Positions 1-8,958 of a stretch of 64,000 bases of DNA are shown in pieces. Every line of letters starts with the position of its first letter. Position 1 is the first letter of the stretch. Source of the DNA: Mucilaginibacter daejeonensis (GTDB lineage: Bacteria; Bacteroidota; Bacteroidia; Sphingobacteriales; Sphingobacteriaceae); assembly GCF_020783335.1 (NCBI RefSeq), contig NZ_CP086068.1:3782001-3846000 (forward strand), written 5' to 3'. Below the pieces are notes generated by a model that did not search any database, had not been told where the DNA came from, and saw only the letters and a program-made list of their open reading frames with translations. The position numbers and the translations under genes are program-made.

Positions 1-321
1 GCCGAGTCTGCCGACAAGATCACTGATATTTACTTTGACCAGGTAGACCTCCATATCAACAAGACGACGGCCAACAAAGGCGGGGTTTATGACCGCAGGC
101 CAGCCAAGGTAGAAGGATTATTGACAGGAAGCACCTCAGGGTTCTATTTGGAAAACGCCGGGCATGTGGTGATCCGCAACAGTTCGGTACAGTGGGGCGC
201 CAATAAGCCCGACTATTTTAAACATGCCATAGAAAGCCATAACGTTCAACAGCTTGACCTGTCAGGGTTCATGGGCACCTCGGCCTTCCCAGGCAAATGG
301 GCTGATGTATCAAAGAATTAA
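1..321 (+). CDS. C-terminal end of a GH28-like beta-helix protein (partial)
   Basis: An open frame runs from the first base to a TAA at 319-321, so the 5' part lies outside the window. The 106 visible residues show the short repeated strands of a right-handed parallel beta-helix (ITDIYFDQVDLHI, FYLENAGHVVIRNSSVQWG, HNVQQLDLSGF), typical of the last coils of family 28 glycosidases (polygalacturonase type). The catalytic Asp residues would lie upstream and are not visible. It converges on the LacI gene, whose stop is one base away, and sits near an inositol oxygenase and a SusC/SusD pair, which fits plant polysaccharide use. The family is inferred from fold pattern and context; another beta-helix enzyme is possible. 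Confidence 0.7.
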   Translation, partial: AESADKITDIYFDQVDLHINKTTANKGGVYDRRPAKVEGLLTGSTSGFYLENAGHVVIRNSSVQWGANKPDYFKHAIESHNVQQLDLSGFMGTSAFPGKWADVSKN

Positions 322-322
322 A

Positions 323-1336
323 TTATTCAGTAGCCGTTGATCCCCTTGCGTTCAGTACAGAGGGTATCACCTGGCTTTCCTCGGCCAGATCAAGGCCGGG
401 GTTCTTGAGCCGCTTTAACAAGGCTGTGGCGGCGGCTTTTCCCAACTCAAAGGCGGGTTGGGTAATGGTGGTCAGGCTTGGGTTCAGGATCACGGCCGAG
501 GCTTGATTAGAAAAGCATATCACCTTTAGGTCGTGAGGAATAGAGATACCCAGATCTTTGCATGCAAGGTAAATATCGGTGGTGAGCCGCTCAACGGTAG
601 CAATGATCCCGTCGGGCCGTTGATCGCGCTGCAATAACTCCATTAAGGCCGAACGGGTAGCTTCTTCCTCTTCTCCACAATTGATCACTTCGCATAACGC
701 CGGGTCAAGCCCATGATCAGCTATGGCATTGTGGAAACCCTCGCTACGGTCGGAGATGATGGACAAACTTTTGGAAATGGACAGCATCACGATGCGCTTA
801 CATCCAGCCTCGATCAAATGCTGTGTGGCCAGGTAACCGCACTCCAAGTCGTTAGTGGTCATTTTGGCCGTACGCGGCTCATGGCACACCCGATCGAAGA
901 ACACCACAGGTAGTTTTTTACCAAATTCAACGATATGCTCGTACGAATCCGTTTCTGAACTAACGGACATCAGCGCACCGTCTACCCTGCCGTACAACAA
1001 TTCCTTTAATATTGCTTTTTCGCGTTCCAACTTTTCGTGCGTAAGGTAGATCAGGGTATGATAACCTTTTTGCAGCGCCACTTCCTCTATACCGTTCAGT
1101 GCTATGGAAAAAAAGCTATCGGCCACCTCAGGGATCAGCACGGCTATGGTCTTGCTTTTGTTACGGCGCAAACTGCTGGCATACGCGTTGGGCACATAAT
1201 TGAGCTCTTTGGCCAATTCAAAAACGCGCTTTTTGGTCATATCGCTGATCTCATGACTATCACCCAAAGCTTTGGAGATAGTAGCGGTCGAGAGTTTGAG
1301 TCGTTCGGCAAGTAGTTTTATGGTGATCGTTTCCAT
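323..1336 (-). CDS. LacI family transcriptional regulator
   Basis: A 337-residue protein. The start is placed at METITIKLLAERL because LacI proteins begin directly with the helix-turn-helix; an upstream in-frame ATG at 1369 would add 11 residues outside the family. Residues 1-55 hold the HTH (LSTATISKAL) and hinge helix (NYVPNAYASSLRR). Residues about 60-330 form the periplasmic-binding-protein-like ligand domain (TIAVLIPEV, GVDGALM-like strand, PDGIIATVERL). It probably binds a sugar or sugar acid and controls the divergent inositol oxygenase and SusC/SusD genes. A perfect TTTACGTAAA palindrome in the shared 255-bp promoter region is a candidate operator. Confidence 0.93.
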   Translation of the reverse strand: METITIKLLAERLKLSTATISKALGDSHEISDMTKKRVFELAKELNYVPNAYASSLRRNKSKTIAVLIPEVADSFFSIALNGIEEVALQKGYHTLIYLTHEKLEREKAILKELLYGRVDGALMSVSSETDSYEHIVEFGKKLPVVFFDRVCHEPRTAKMTTNDLECGYLATQHLIEAGCKRIVMLSISKSLSIISDRSEGFHNAIADHGLDPALCEVINCGEEEEATRSALMELLQRDQRPDGIIATVERLTTDIYLACKDLGISIPHDLKVICFSNQASAVILNPSLTTITQPAFELGKAAATALLKRLKNPGLDLAEESQVIPSVLNARGSTATE

Positions 1337-1458
1337 GAGTGCATCACATGTGCGCTTAAAGGTCATCATCTTTTTCAGAAACTTAAAATTAATTTAACAG
1401 GCCCATGATGTTCAGAACGTTAAGCATGTCAGCATTTCTCGCTTATCTCACTTAATCG

Positions 1459-1468
1459 TTTACGTAAA
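1459..1468. promoter_or_regulatory. Candidate LacI-family operator (TTTACGTAAA)
   Basis: A perfect 10-bp palindrome with a central CG lies between the divergent LacI gene and the inositol oxygenase gene. LacI-family operators are typically short palindromes centred on CG, so autoregulation and control of the oxygenase are plausible. Only one copy was seen, so the assignment is an inference. Confidence 0.35.
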
Positions 1469-1591
1469 TAAATGTACCTGTGCCGCTTACGACAATATGT
1501 AAAAAGTACCACTTTAGTGCTATAAACCAATTACCAACGATGGTGCTGTTACGGCACATCAGAGGATGAAACGACATTAAATCTTTACGAT

Positions 1592-2482
1592 ATGAATTTG
1601 GAAAATGGTATCCCGGCCAACGTTCAAGTATCGCCGCTTGAAAGTTTGGATGTGTGGGAGGATGATGTATTGCGTAGATATCCGGATCCTTCAAAGATCA
1701 ACGCTGATAAGGATGAAGAGCAGTTCAGGAATTATGACGCTACCGAAAAAGATTCGGTACGTGAGTTCTACCGCTTGAACCACCGCTATCAGACGTTCGA
1801 CTTTGTGCTCAAGAACAAAAAGAACTTCCTGAGCTTCTCGCGCGACAAGATGCCGATCTGGGATGCCTTTACCTTTTTGAATAAACTGGTGGATGACTCA
1901 GACCCTGACACCGACCTTGATCAGATGCAACACTTATTGCAGACCTCAGAGGCGATCAGGAACGACGGCCATCCGGATTGGATGGTGCTGGTGGGTTTGA
2001 TCCATGACATGGGCAAAGTACTGTGCCTTTTTGGTGAGCCACAATGGGCAGTTGTGGGTGATACGTTCCCGGTAGGCTGCGCATTTTCAGATAAGATCGT
2101 ATATTCGGAGTTTTTTAAGGATAATCCGGACATCAATGATCCACGTTACAATACTAAATATGGCATCTACAGCCATCATTGCGGCCTCGACAATGTACAT
2201 ATGTCATGGGGACACGATGAGTACGTGTATCATATGATGAAGGACCACATTCCGGAACCTGGCCTTTACATGTTACGTTACCATTCTTTTTATGCACAAC
2301 ACCGCGAAAATGCCTATGACCATTTATTGAACGACCACGACCGTGAGATGTTCAAATGGGTAGACCTGTTCAACCCGTACGATCTTTACTCCAAGAACCC
2401 GAATCAAAAAAGCTGGCAAGAACTGCGCCCTTACTATGAGGACCTTGTTGCCAAATTTTTACCGGCCACACTCAGCTTTTAA
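1592..2482 (+). CDS. Inositol oxygenase (MIOX family)
   Basis: A 296-residue protein matching myo-inositol oxygenase, the di-iron enzyme that uses O2 to cleave myo-inositol to D-glucuronate. The whole iron-ligand set is visible: H114 (QHLLQTSEAIR), H138-D139 (IHDMGKV), H208 (SWGHDEY), H231 (RYHSFY) and D258 (KWVDLFNPYD). Family signatures FRNY (46-49) and GLDNVHMSWGHDEY (198-211) are present and the length is normal. MIOX is best known from eukaryotes and occurs in some soil Bacteroidota. It lies 41 bp upstream of SusC on the same strand, so the three genes may be cotranscribed. Glucuronate formed here could join the hexuronate pathway that would also receive pectin products. Confidence 0.95.
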   Translation: MNLENGIPANVQVSPLESLDVWEDDVLRRYPDPSKINADKDEEQFRNYDATEKDSVREFYRLNHRYQTFDFVLKNKKNFLSFSRDKMPIWDAFTFLNKLVDDSDPDTDLDQMQHLLQTSEAIRNDGHPDWMVLVGLIHDMGKVLCLFGEPQWAVVGDTFPVGCAFSDKIVYSEFFKDNPDINDPRYNTKYGIYSHHCGLDNVHMSWGHDEYVYHMMKDHIPEPGLYMLRYHSFYAQHRENAYDHLLNDHDREMFKWVDLFNPYDLYSKNPNQKSWQELRPYYEDLVAKFLPATLSF

Positions 2483-2523
2483 TCATCAAACCATTTTAAT
2501 ATGAACTTAATTTTACGCTAAAC

Positions 2524-5500
2524 ATGAGATCCAACCTTATTTGCAAAAAGGGTAAACCATTTATCCTATTGCTACTCCTTGCACTGATCTTTAATTTGCA
2601 GGCCGCCCTGGCGCAGGATGGCCGGATCACCGGTGTGGTGGTCGACACTAAAGGTGAGGCCCTGCCCGCCGTTACCGTTACCGTTAAAGGTAAGAACCGC
2701 GCCACCTCTACTGATGCCAACGGTAAATTCGGCATCACTGCTGCATCAGGTGATGTACTGGTGGTGACCTACATTGGCAGCGCCCCTAAAGAAGTTGCCG
2801 TTACTGGTGACAAGACCTACACCATCCAACTTGCCGAATCGAACAACGCATTGAAAGATGTGGTAGTGGTAGGTTACGGTACAACTACCCGTAAAGCGAT
2901 CTCGAGCTCGATCACTCAGGTGAAACAAGAGGACCTTAACCGTGGTGCCATTGCCGACGTAGGTCAGTTGCTTCAAGGTAAAGTACCCGGCCTGAACATC
3001 ACTGCCAGCGGCGACCCTAACAAGCCAGCTGCCGTGATCTTGCGTGGTGCTTCTACCGTGAACAGCCCTGGCTCGCCTTTCTATGTGATCGATGGTATCC
3101 CAGGTGCTGACATCGCTGCTGTTGCCCCTAACGACATCGTGACCATTGACGTACTAAAAGATGCTGCCGCTACGGCGATCTACGGTAACCGTGCTGCCGC
3201 AGGTGTGATCATGGTAACTACCCGCAGAGGCAAAAAAGGCTCTTCAATAGTGACCTACAGCGGTTATGCAGGTATCGAGAAAGTGAGCAATCAACTTGAC
3301 CTGATGAACGGTGATGAGATACGCGCTTTTCTGACCAAGAACAACACCAGCTTCGCATCTGGTAACGATTTCAATCAGAACACCGATTGGATGAAGACCA
3401 TCGAGCGTTCTACTGCATTTTCACAAAACCATAACGTATCGTTAAGTGGCGGTGGTGAGCACGGCACTTACAGCGCCAGCATCAACTACTTCAAAAAGAA
3501 CGGTATTTTACAAGGTAGTTCGTTAGAGCGTGTAATCGGCCGTTTGGCTGTTGATCAGTATGCGCTGAACGATAAATTAAAGTTCAGTCTTAACCTTTCT
3601 AACTCTACCAGCAACTCTAACAACGTTCCTCTGCAGAACGTAGTGCTACTGCAAGCTGCAAAGCACTTACCGGTAAATCCTATTTACAATGCTGACGGTT
3701 CTTACTTCGAGAACTTTAACACTACTGGTTACTACAACCCGATCGCTATACGTAATAACGCTCAGGATAACACTAAATACAACGTGTTATTAGGTTCGTT
3801 CGTTACCGAAGCTAAATTACCTTTCGGCTTCACTTACAACGTGAACCTTTCGTACCAACGTACCACTTCATCACACGGTGAATTCTACGGTAGCTACTAC
3901 AACAATTACCCAAGTGCAGGTTTTTACAACAACCCTGACCCAGGTATCGGCGTGGTGCACTCGTTGGTGAACTTTGGCAAAAATGGTTCTGCTTTACGTA
4001 GCGAATACTCTAATACCATCAAAACGCTGGAAACTTTCCTGACCTGGAATAAAAAATTAGGTGACCACTCGATCAATGCGGTATTGGGTTATTCATACCA
4101 GGAGAACGTGAATGGTGATGGTGTTCAAGCTACCAGTACCAACTTCCCTGCCGACAACGTTGGCTTCAACAACCTGGTAATTGGTAACCCTTACGGTGTA
4201 TCAGGTTATACCATTGACCTTGGTAATCCACAAGCTTACGGCAAGATCCTATTGATCTCTGATTTCTTGAGGATCAACTATAGCTATAAAGACAAATACC
4301 TATTTCAAGGCTCGGTTAGAAGAGACGGCAGCTCGGTGTTCGGTGCTAATAACCGCTGGGGCTACTTCCCTGCGGCCAGTGTGGCCTGGCGCATCTCTCA
4401 GGAAGAGTTCATGAAAGACCAATCGTTGTTCAGCGAGTTAAAATTGCGCGGTAGCTACGGTGTTACCGGTAACTCTTTCGGCATCGGTGCTTACACAGGT
4501 CGTTTATTATACGGCTTAAGCGGCAGATACTATAACAACGGTGTATTGGCCGGCGCATACTCACCTATCCAAGGACAGAACCCAGATCTTAAATGGGAGC
4601 GCACTGCCAGTACCAACATCGGTTTGGACTTTGCTATCCTGAAGAACAGGATCACCGGTTCGGTAGACGTTTATGACAAAAAGACCACCGACATGCTATT
4701 TGGCTACAACGTGTCAGCAGCGTTAGTACCGGGCGGTTTTATCAACGCTAATGGTGGTAGCATCAGCAACAAAGGTATCGAGGTTCAGTTATCAGCTAAT
4801 GCAGTATCGAACAAGGATTTCACCTGGTCGACCACTATCAACGCTGCTTACAACAAGAACAAGGTGACCAGCTTGCAAAGCCCTTACGCCAACCGCGACT
4901 CTGTATTGTACAGCTCTCCGGAAGGTCCGGGTCAATCAGGTAACACCTTGCAGATCCTGAAAGTAGGTTATCCACTGGGTCAGTTCTTTGCCTTCAAATA
5001 TGCGGGTAAAGATGGTAACGGTAATTCTTTGTTCTACAAAAGAGATGGCTCGACCACTACTCAGCCGCTTACCGGTACTGATTATTTTTACTTAGGCAGC
5101 CCGCAACCAAAGCTGTTAATGGGATGGAACAACTCATTCCGTTATAAGAACTTTGATCTGAACATCTTCTTGCGTGGTACCTTTGGTAACAAGATATTCA
5201 ACGCTACCAGAGCTGATCTTTCTAACACTACGGCAGCCAACGTTAACAACATCCTGCGCAGCGCTGCTGATGACAAGACCACTGACGTTAGGAATCCATG
5301 GTACTCTGACCGTTATTTAGAGAATGGTTCTTACGTAAGGTTAGACAACTCTACTATCGGTTACAATATCAAACAACCGATCAAATCGATCAGCAACATC
5401 AGGGTATACTTAACAGGTAACAACCTGTTCGTGATCACCGGTTACAAAGGCATCGACCCTGAGATCAACCAGGGCGGTCAGTCTCCGGGTGTTGATTACA

Positions 5501-5556
5501 ATAACTTCTACCCAAAAACACGCACCTTCTTACTGGGTGTTAACGTATCATTATAA
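2524..5556 (+). CDS. SusC/RagA family TonB-linked outer membrane transporter
   Basis: A 1010-residue protein. Residues 1-30 are a signal peptide (hydrophobic LLLLLALIF, cleavage near AALAQ). Residues about 33-112 are a carboxypeptidase-regulatory-like beta-sandwich (ITGVVVDTKGEALPAVTV). The TonB-dependent plug follows at about 115-235 (VVVGYGT, YVIDGIPG, AAATAIYGNRAAAGVIMVTT), and the rest is a 22-strand beta-barrel ending in an aromatic-rich strand (TRTFLLGVNVSL). There is no N-terminal STN domain, so it is unlikely to signal through an anti-sigma factor. It imports glycans with the SusD-like lipoprotein 13 bp downstream. The substrate is not identifiable; the neighbours suggest plant-derived or inositol/uronate-containing material. 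Confidence 0.97.
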   Translation: MRSNLICKKGKPFILLLLLALIFNLQAALAQDGRITGVVVDTKGEALPAVTVTVKGKNRATSTDANGKFGITAASGDVLVVTYIGSAPKEVAVTGDKTYTIQLAESNNALKDVVVVGYGTTTRKAISSSITQVKQEDLNRGAIADVGQLLQGKVPGLNITASGDPNKPAAVILRGASTVNSPGSPFYVIDGIPGADIAAVAPNDIVTIDVLKDAAATAIYGNRAAAGVIMVTTRRGKKGSSIVTYSGYAGIEKVSNQLDLMNGDEIRAFLTKNNTSFASGNDFNQNTDWMKTIERSTAFSQNHNVSLSGGGEHGTYSASINYFKKNGILQGSSLERVIGRLAVDQYALNDKLKFSLNLSNSTSNSNNVPLQNVVLLQAAKHLPVNPIYNADGSYFENFNTTGYYNPIAIRNNAQDNTKYNVLLGSFVTEAKLPFGFTYNVNLSYQRTTSSHGEFYGSYYNNYPSAGFYNNPDPGIGVVHSLVNFGKNGSALRSEYSNTIKTLETFLTWNKKLGDHSINAVLGYSYQENVNGDGVQATSTNFPADNVGFNNLVIGNPYGVSGYTIDLGNPQAYGKILLISDFLRINYSYKDKYLFQGSVRRDGSSVFGANNRWGYFPAASVAWRISQEEFMKDQSLFSELKLRGSYGVTGNSFGIGAYTGRLLYGLSGRYYNNGVLAGAYSPIQGQNPDLKWERTASTNIGLDFAILKNRITGSVDVYDKKTTDMLFGYNVSAALVPGGFINANGGSISNKGIEVQLSANAVSNKDFTWSTTINAAYNKNKVTSLQSPYANRDSVLYSSPEGPGQSGNTLQILKVGYPLGQFFAFKYAGKDGNGNSLFYKRDGSTTTQPLTGTDYFYLGSPQPKLLMGWNNSFRYKNFDLNIFLRGTFGNKIFNATRADLSNTTAANVNNILRSAADDKTTDVRNPWYSDRYLENGSYVRLDNSTIGYNIKQPIKSISNIRVYLTGNNLFVITGYKGIDPEINQGGQSPGVDYNNFYPKTRTFLLGVNVSL

Positions 5557-5569
5557 GCAAGCAACGATC

Positions 5570-7246
5570 ATGAAAAAGATATATTTAGCTATCGCGTCAT
5601 TAGTTGGCGTAGCCGTAATAGCATCATCTTGCCACAAAACGGATGTGAATGTGAATACACAGCTTACTCCTGATGTGTTCCCACAAACCCCTGCTCAGTA
5701 CACTGCAGCATCAGGCGCAGTATACATCGCCTTAAGGAACGATTATACCGGCGCATACTTCTTTTCACAAAGCCAGACCACTGATGAGAACCTGTTAGCG
5801 ATATTCAGATCTGACTGGGTGGATGGCAACCGTTACATGGAGTTACACCGCCATACATGGACAAAAGATAATGCTGGTGTTAACGCCATATGGTACTTTA
5901 TGACCAATATGATCGGTATCACCAACCAAACACTGTCTATCTTCAAATCGGCCCCTGCTGGCGCTGCGAAGAATACCAGTGTTGCCGAGTTAAAGACCAT
6001 GCGTGCATTTGCCTACTTCATGATGGTAGACAACTTTGGTAACGTGCCTTTAGATACCTTATACGGATCAAAAGACCCTGCACCACAAGCTACACGTACA
6101 CAAGTGTTCAACTTTGTTGAGAGCGAGTTGAAGAATGCCATACCTTACTTAAAACCTGATGTTAGCGGTGCCACCTATGGCTTGCCTACGAAATGGTTAG
6201 CGTATTCGATATTGGCTAAAATGTACCTGAATGCCGCCGTATACACTGGTACACCACGTTATGATGATTGTATAGCAGCTTGCGACCAGATCATCAACTC
6301 GAAGAACTACTCGATCGAGAGCATGGCCAACTACCTGCAAATGTTCTACCCTACCAATGGCCCGAGCATGAAGGAGTTCATATTTGCTATTCCTTACGAT
6401 GCCTCAGTTAGTGGTAACCTGATCTTTGCCCGTTACAACCTTAACCGTAACTTGGGTATCCGTTACCTATATTCAGGTTCAACCCCAGGTGGTTTTACCA
6501 ACCCGGTAATGAACCAGGCATCAGGCAATGGTTTGGTGAACAACAGACCAAGCGGTCCGTCAATGACAACCTCAGAGTACTATGCTTACTTTGATGATCC
6601 TAACGACATTAGGAACAAGCAATGGCTGACCGGTCAGCAATACTGGCAAGATGGTAGCCCGATCATGGTAAGCACTACCAAAGCAGGCTACGACCAATTC
6701 TTTAAAGGTACTGCCGATGAAGGTAAGCAAACATATGTTTACCCACTGGTGTTAACTCCACTACCTTTCAGACCACGTACCGGCACTAACTCTGATTATG
6801 ATCTGGGTGGCGACGAGATCGCATGGAACACTGGTTACCGCAATAACAAATTCCTTGCCGATTACACCAACACCATTAACCGCAACCAGAACAATGACTT
6901 CCCGGTATTCCGCTACTCTGACATCGTCTTGATGAAAGCTGAAGCGATCCTTCGTGGTGGCGCTCCTACTTTAGGTGCAACTGCCCTGTCACTGGTTAAC
7001 CAAATCAAAGCTAACCGTACCACCTCTCCTGCCCTGACCAGCATAAACCTGGACGGCATTTACAGTGAGCGTGTAAAAGAGTTCGCGTTCGAAGGATGGC
7101 ACCGAAACGACATGATCAGGTTCGGTAAATACGAGAATACCTACGGTTTAGGCAAGACCAACGCCGACACATACCGTCGTTTGTTCCCTATCCCTTCTTC
7201 AGGTTTCCAAACCAACCCTAAATTGGTTCAGAACCCCGGCTATTAA
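5570..7246 (+). CDS. SusD/RagB family nutrient-binding outer membrane lipoprotein
   Basis: A 558-residue protein starting at MKKIYLAIAS; the longer frame from 5489 would overlap SusC and lacks a signal peptide. The lipobox cysteine is C21 (VIASSC). The alpha-helical TPR-like SusD core is visible (LKTMRAFAYFMMVDNFGNVPL, WLAYSILAKMYLNAAVY) and the C-terminal part has the usual SusD ending motifs (FRYSDIVLMKAEAILRGG, ERVKEFAFEGWHRNDMIRFGKY). It forms the lid over the SusC barrel and captures glycan at the cell surface. It is followed by a strong terminator, so MIOX-SusC-SusD may be the whole operon. No glycosidase or surface-binding protein follows SusD. Confidence 0.97.
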   Translation: MKKIYLAIASLVGVAVIASSCHKTDVNVNTQLTPDVFPQTPAQYTAASGAVYIALRNDYTGAYFFSQSQTTDENLLAIFRSDWVDGNRYMELHRHTWTKDNAGVNAIWYFMTNMIGITNQTLSIFKSAPAGAAKNTSVAELKTMRAFAYFMMVDNFGNVPLDTLYGSKDPAPQATRTQVFNFVESELKNAIPYLKPDVSGATYGLPTKWLAYSILAKMYLNAAVYTGTPRYDDCIAACDQIINSKNYSIESMANYLQMFYPTNGPSMKEFIFAIPYDASVSGNLIFARYNLNRNLGIRYLYSGSTPGGFTNPVMNQASGNGLVNNRPSGPSMTTSEYYAYFDDPNDIRNKQWLTGQQYWQDGSPIMVSTTKAGYDQFFKGTADEGKQTYVYPLVLTPLPFRPRTGTNSDYDLGGDEIAWNTGYRNNKFLADYTNTINRNQNNDFPVFRYSDIVLMKAEAILRGGAPTLGATALSLVNQIKANRTTSPALTSINLDGIYSERVKEFAFEGWHRNDMIRFGKYENTYGLGKTNADTYRRLFPIPSSGFQTNPKLVQNPGY

Positions 7247-7275
7247 TTGTTGTTGTTTTTTGATCATATAGTGAT

Positions 7276-7309
7276 GAAGGCCAGCTCGTAAGAGCTGGTC
7301 TTCTTTTTT
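7276..7309 (+). terminator. Rho-independent terminator after SusD
   Basis: A 12-bp stem (GAAGGCCAGCTC / GAGCTGGTCTTC, one G-U pair) with a GTAA tetraloop is followed by a run of six T. It ends the MIOX-SusC-SusD transcript. Confidence 0.85.
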
Positions 7310-7396
7310 GGTGGCAACTTTGCAATACAATCAATAGGAATATAAAGATGTAAACCATTGCTCATTACGGTTGTTAAAAGGTTATAAGCCGAAACG

Positions 7397-7768
7397 ATGG
7401 GTACCATAAGAAAAAAGATACTGGTGGTGGATGATGACCCTGATATCCTCGAGATCATGACGATAGTACTTCGTTCTGCCAACTATGAAGTGCTTGCTGT
7501 TGACAATGGTCACCACGTGGCCGACCTTGTGCAGCAATTCGCGCCCAATGTTATCTTACTTGATGTAATGCTGGGCGACCTTGATGGACGTGATATTTGC
7601 AAAGCATTAAAGAACACACCTCAAACAGCCAACTTACCGGTGATCATTGTAAGTGCTACGCACGGCTTGCACACTGCCCATGAAAAGCGCTGCGGTGCTG
7701 ATCAATATATTTCCAAGCCTTTCGACATCGCACATTTAAAACAGCAAGTGCATCAATTTGCTATGTGA
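7397..7768 (+). CDS. Single-domain response regulator (CheY-like receiver)
   Basis: A 123-residue receiver domain with no output domain. The acidic pocket is D12-D14 (VDDDPD), the phosphoacceptor is D56 (ILLDVML), the switch Ser/Thr is in VSAT near 86, and the conserved Lys is K107 (SKPFD). It probably works in a phosphorelay or by protein contact. No histidine kinase is adjacent, so the partner is unknown. A second orphan receiver of the same length lies at 12376. The SusD terminator upstream suggests it has its own promoter. Confidence 0.92.
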   Translation: MGTIRKKILVVDDDPDILEIMTIVLRSANYEVLAVDNGHHVADLVQQFAPNVILLDVMLGDLDGRDICKALKNTPQTANLPVIIVSATHGLHTAHEKRCGADQYISKPFDIAHLKQQVHQFAM

Positions 7769-7778
7769 TCGATCATGA

Positions 7779-8093
7779 TCACAATCGATTTATAGCCTCT
7801 GTGAGGCTACGCATATTTTGCTGTACCGACCTTACGCTCGCCTGTAGCTGGTTGTTCATATCCGCCAGGTGTTGAATATCTTGCTGAGAAAAGTACCCTC
7901 CCGTTCTAAAGTATCGCAACTCATCTTTGGGGTCGATCTTATCTTCAAATACGAACAGCAGCCATCTCTTCTTCAATGTTTGAATAAGCGAATATTGACC
8001 ACTATTACTGAACGAACGATCGGTCATCACCCGCCACAATGCCGGAGGAAAGGCATTGCCAGCGTTATTTTCATACCATACATTGTCAAGCAA
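7779..8093 (-). CDS. Hypothetical protein, probable 3' part of a frameshifted gene
   Basis: A 104-residue frame from a TTG at 8093 that overlaps the 3' end of the lipoprotein gene 8027-8722 by 67 bp. It carries a beta-rich part (ALWRVMTDRSF, KRWLLFVFEDKID) and a C-terminal coil (IQHLADMNNQLQASVRSVQQN). The two frames can be joined by a single -1 shift near 8098-8100, giving one protein of about 315 residues. That reading is favoured because the upstream frame loses its character just there. An alternative is separate, coupled translation: AAGGAG lies five bases before the TTG, which is unusual in this phylum. Function unknown. Confidence 0.55.
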   Translation of the reverse strand: MLDNVWYENNAGNAFPPALWRVMTDRSFSNSGQYSLIQTLKKRWLLFVFEDKIDPKDELRYFRTGGYFSQQDIQHLADMNNQLQASVRSVQQNMRSLTEAINRL

Positions 8094-8722
8094 ACTCCTT
8101 GTGGAGTGATACTTACCTTTTTGCCTTTAGGGTTAAGAAGCGCAAAACCCAGGCCTGCTCCGGTTACACCACCACTGATGTTGATCGCCTTATTGACGTT
8201 ATCATTTTTGATCAGCACTGTTGAGATGGTGATCGCGGCGGCGGCAAGTATTGAGGCCACGGTCAAACGGGTGTTAACGCGGCTGTTCCGGTCATTCAGG
8301 TAGCGGGCCAGCTGGTCGAAGCGTTCACCGTTGCAATCAAGTTCGGCAACCACTGCCTCTACTTGTGTATTGAAAAGCAACATCTGATCAGTGATCTTTT
8401 GCTTAGCGGCAAGTTTCTCAAGGGGTGACGTACTGTTCAAGTAAGCCGCAATGGAGGTGGTGAGTCCTATCCTGCTGGCCAAAGTAAGGTCATGTGCATT
8501 TAGCTTTTGAGCCATCGCCGCATTTACTGATGCAATCTTTGTTATGGCTACTGTATCTTCCTGCTGGTAAGAAACGTTGGGTGCGCAATAATCGTTCAGC
8601 AACGCATTCACCTTTGAGCTTTTCATGAGTGATGAGCAAGACGAGCAAACAGTGAATGTGGCTATGATGGTAGCTGACACGAGTGCCTTGATCGGCTTTC
8701 GACGTAAATCAGATGTTATCAT
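8027..8722 (-). CDS. Putative lipoprotein with membrane-associated helices, likely frameshifted at its 3' end
   Basis: A 231-residue frame. The N terminus has a basic start, a hydrophobic stretch (ALVSATIIATFTV) and Cys residues in VCSSC that could be a lipobox. The middle is helical with coil-like character (KLAAKQKITDQMLLFNTQVEAVVAEL). Two hydrophobic segments at about 154-168 and 178-196 (VASILAAAAITISTVLI; Gly-rich INISGGVTGAGLGFALL) may insert in a membrane. The last about 22 residues look unrelated, and the expected continuation lies in the frame at 7779-8093. I do not recognise the family. It has no co-directional partner other than that frame. Confidence 0.65.
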   Translation of the reverse strand: MITSDLRRKPIKALVSATIIATFTVCSSCSSLMKSSKVNALLNDYCAPNVSYQQEDTVAITKIASVNAAMAQKLNAHDLTLASRIGLTTSIAAYLNSTSPLEKLAAKQKITDQMLLFNTQVEAVVAELDCNGERFDQLARYLNDRNSRVNTRLTVASILAAAAITISTVLIKNDNVNKAINISGGVTGAGLGFALLNPKGKKVSITPQGVCLTMYGMKITLAMPFLRHCGG

Positions 8723-8958
8723 TTAAGGATCGGCAAATGAAATTGATCCAACCAAGTTACTCAATTTTTCGCGCTGGCATACCGGAAACCCATTGATGGT
8801 GAACCAGTGAATGTGGTTGTGACCATTATCGGTATTATCGCTTCCATACACTCGAACAGACGATTTGTTTAACTTACAAGTAATTATTTTTTTGGGTTTA
8901 TAACAAAGTAGAAAAGATCACGTAAGAGTTAAATACCCTAATAAAATTTTACTATTGT

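Noticed and set aside
1452..1694. 80-codon minus-strand frame over the LacI/MIOX promoter region
   Set aside because: It overlaps the start of the well-supported MIOX gene and the promoter region, with no recognisable sequence.
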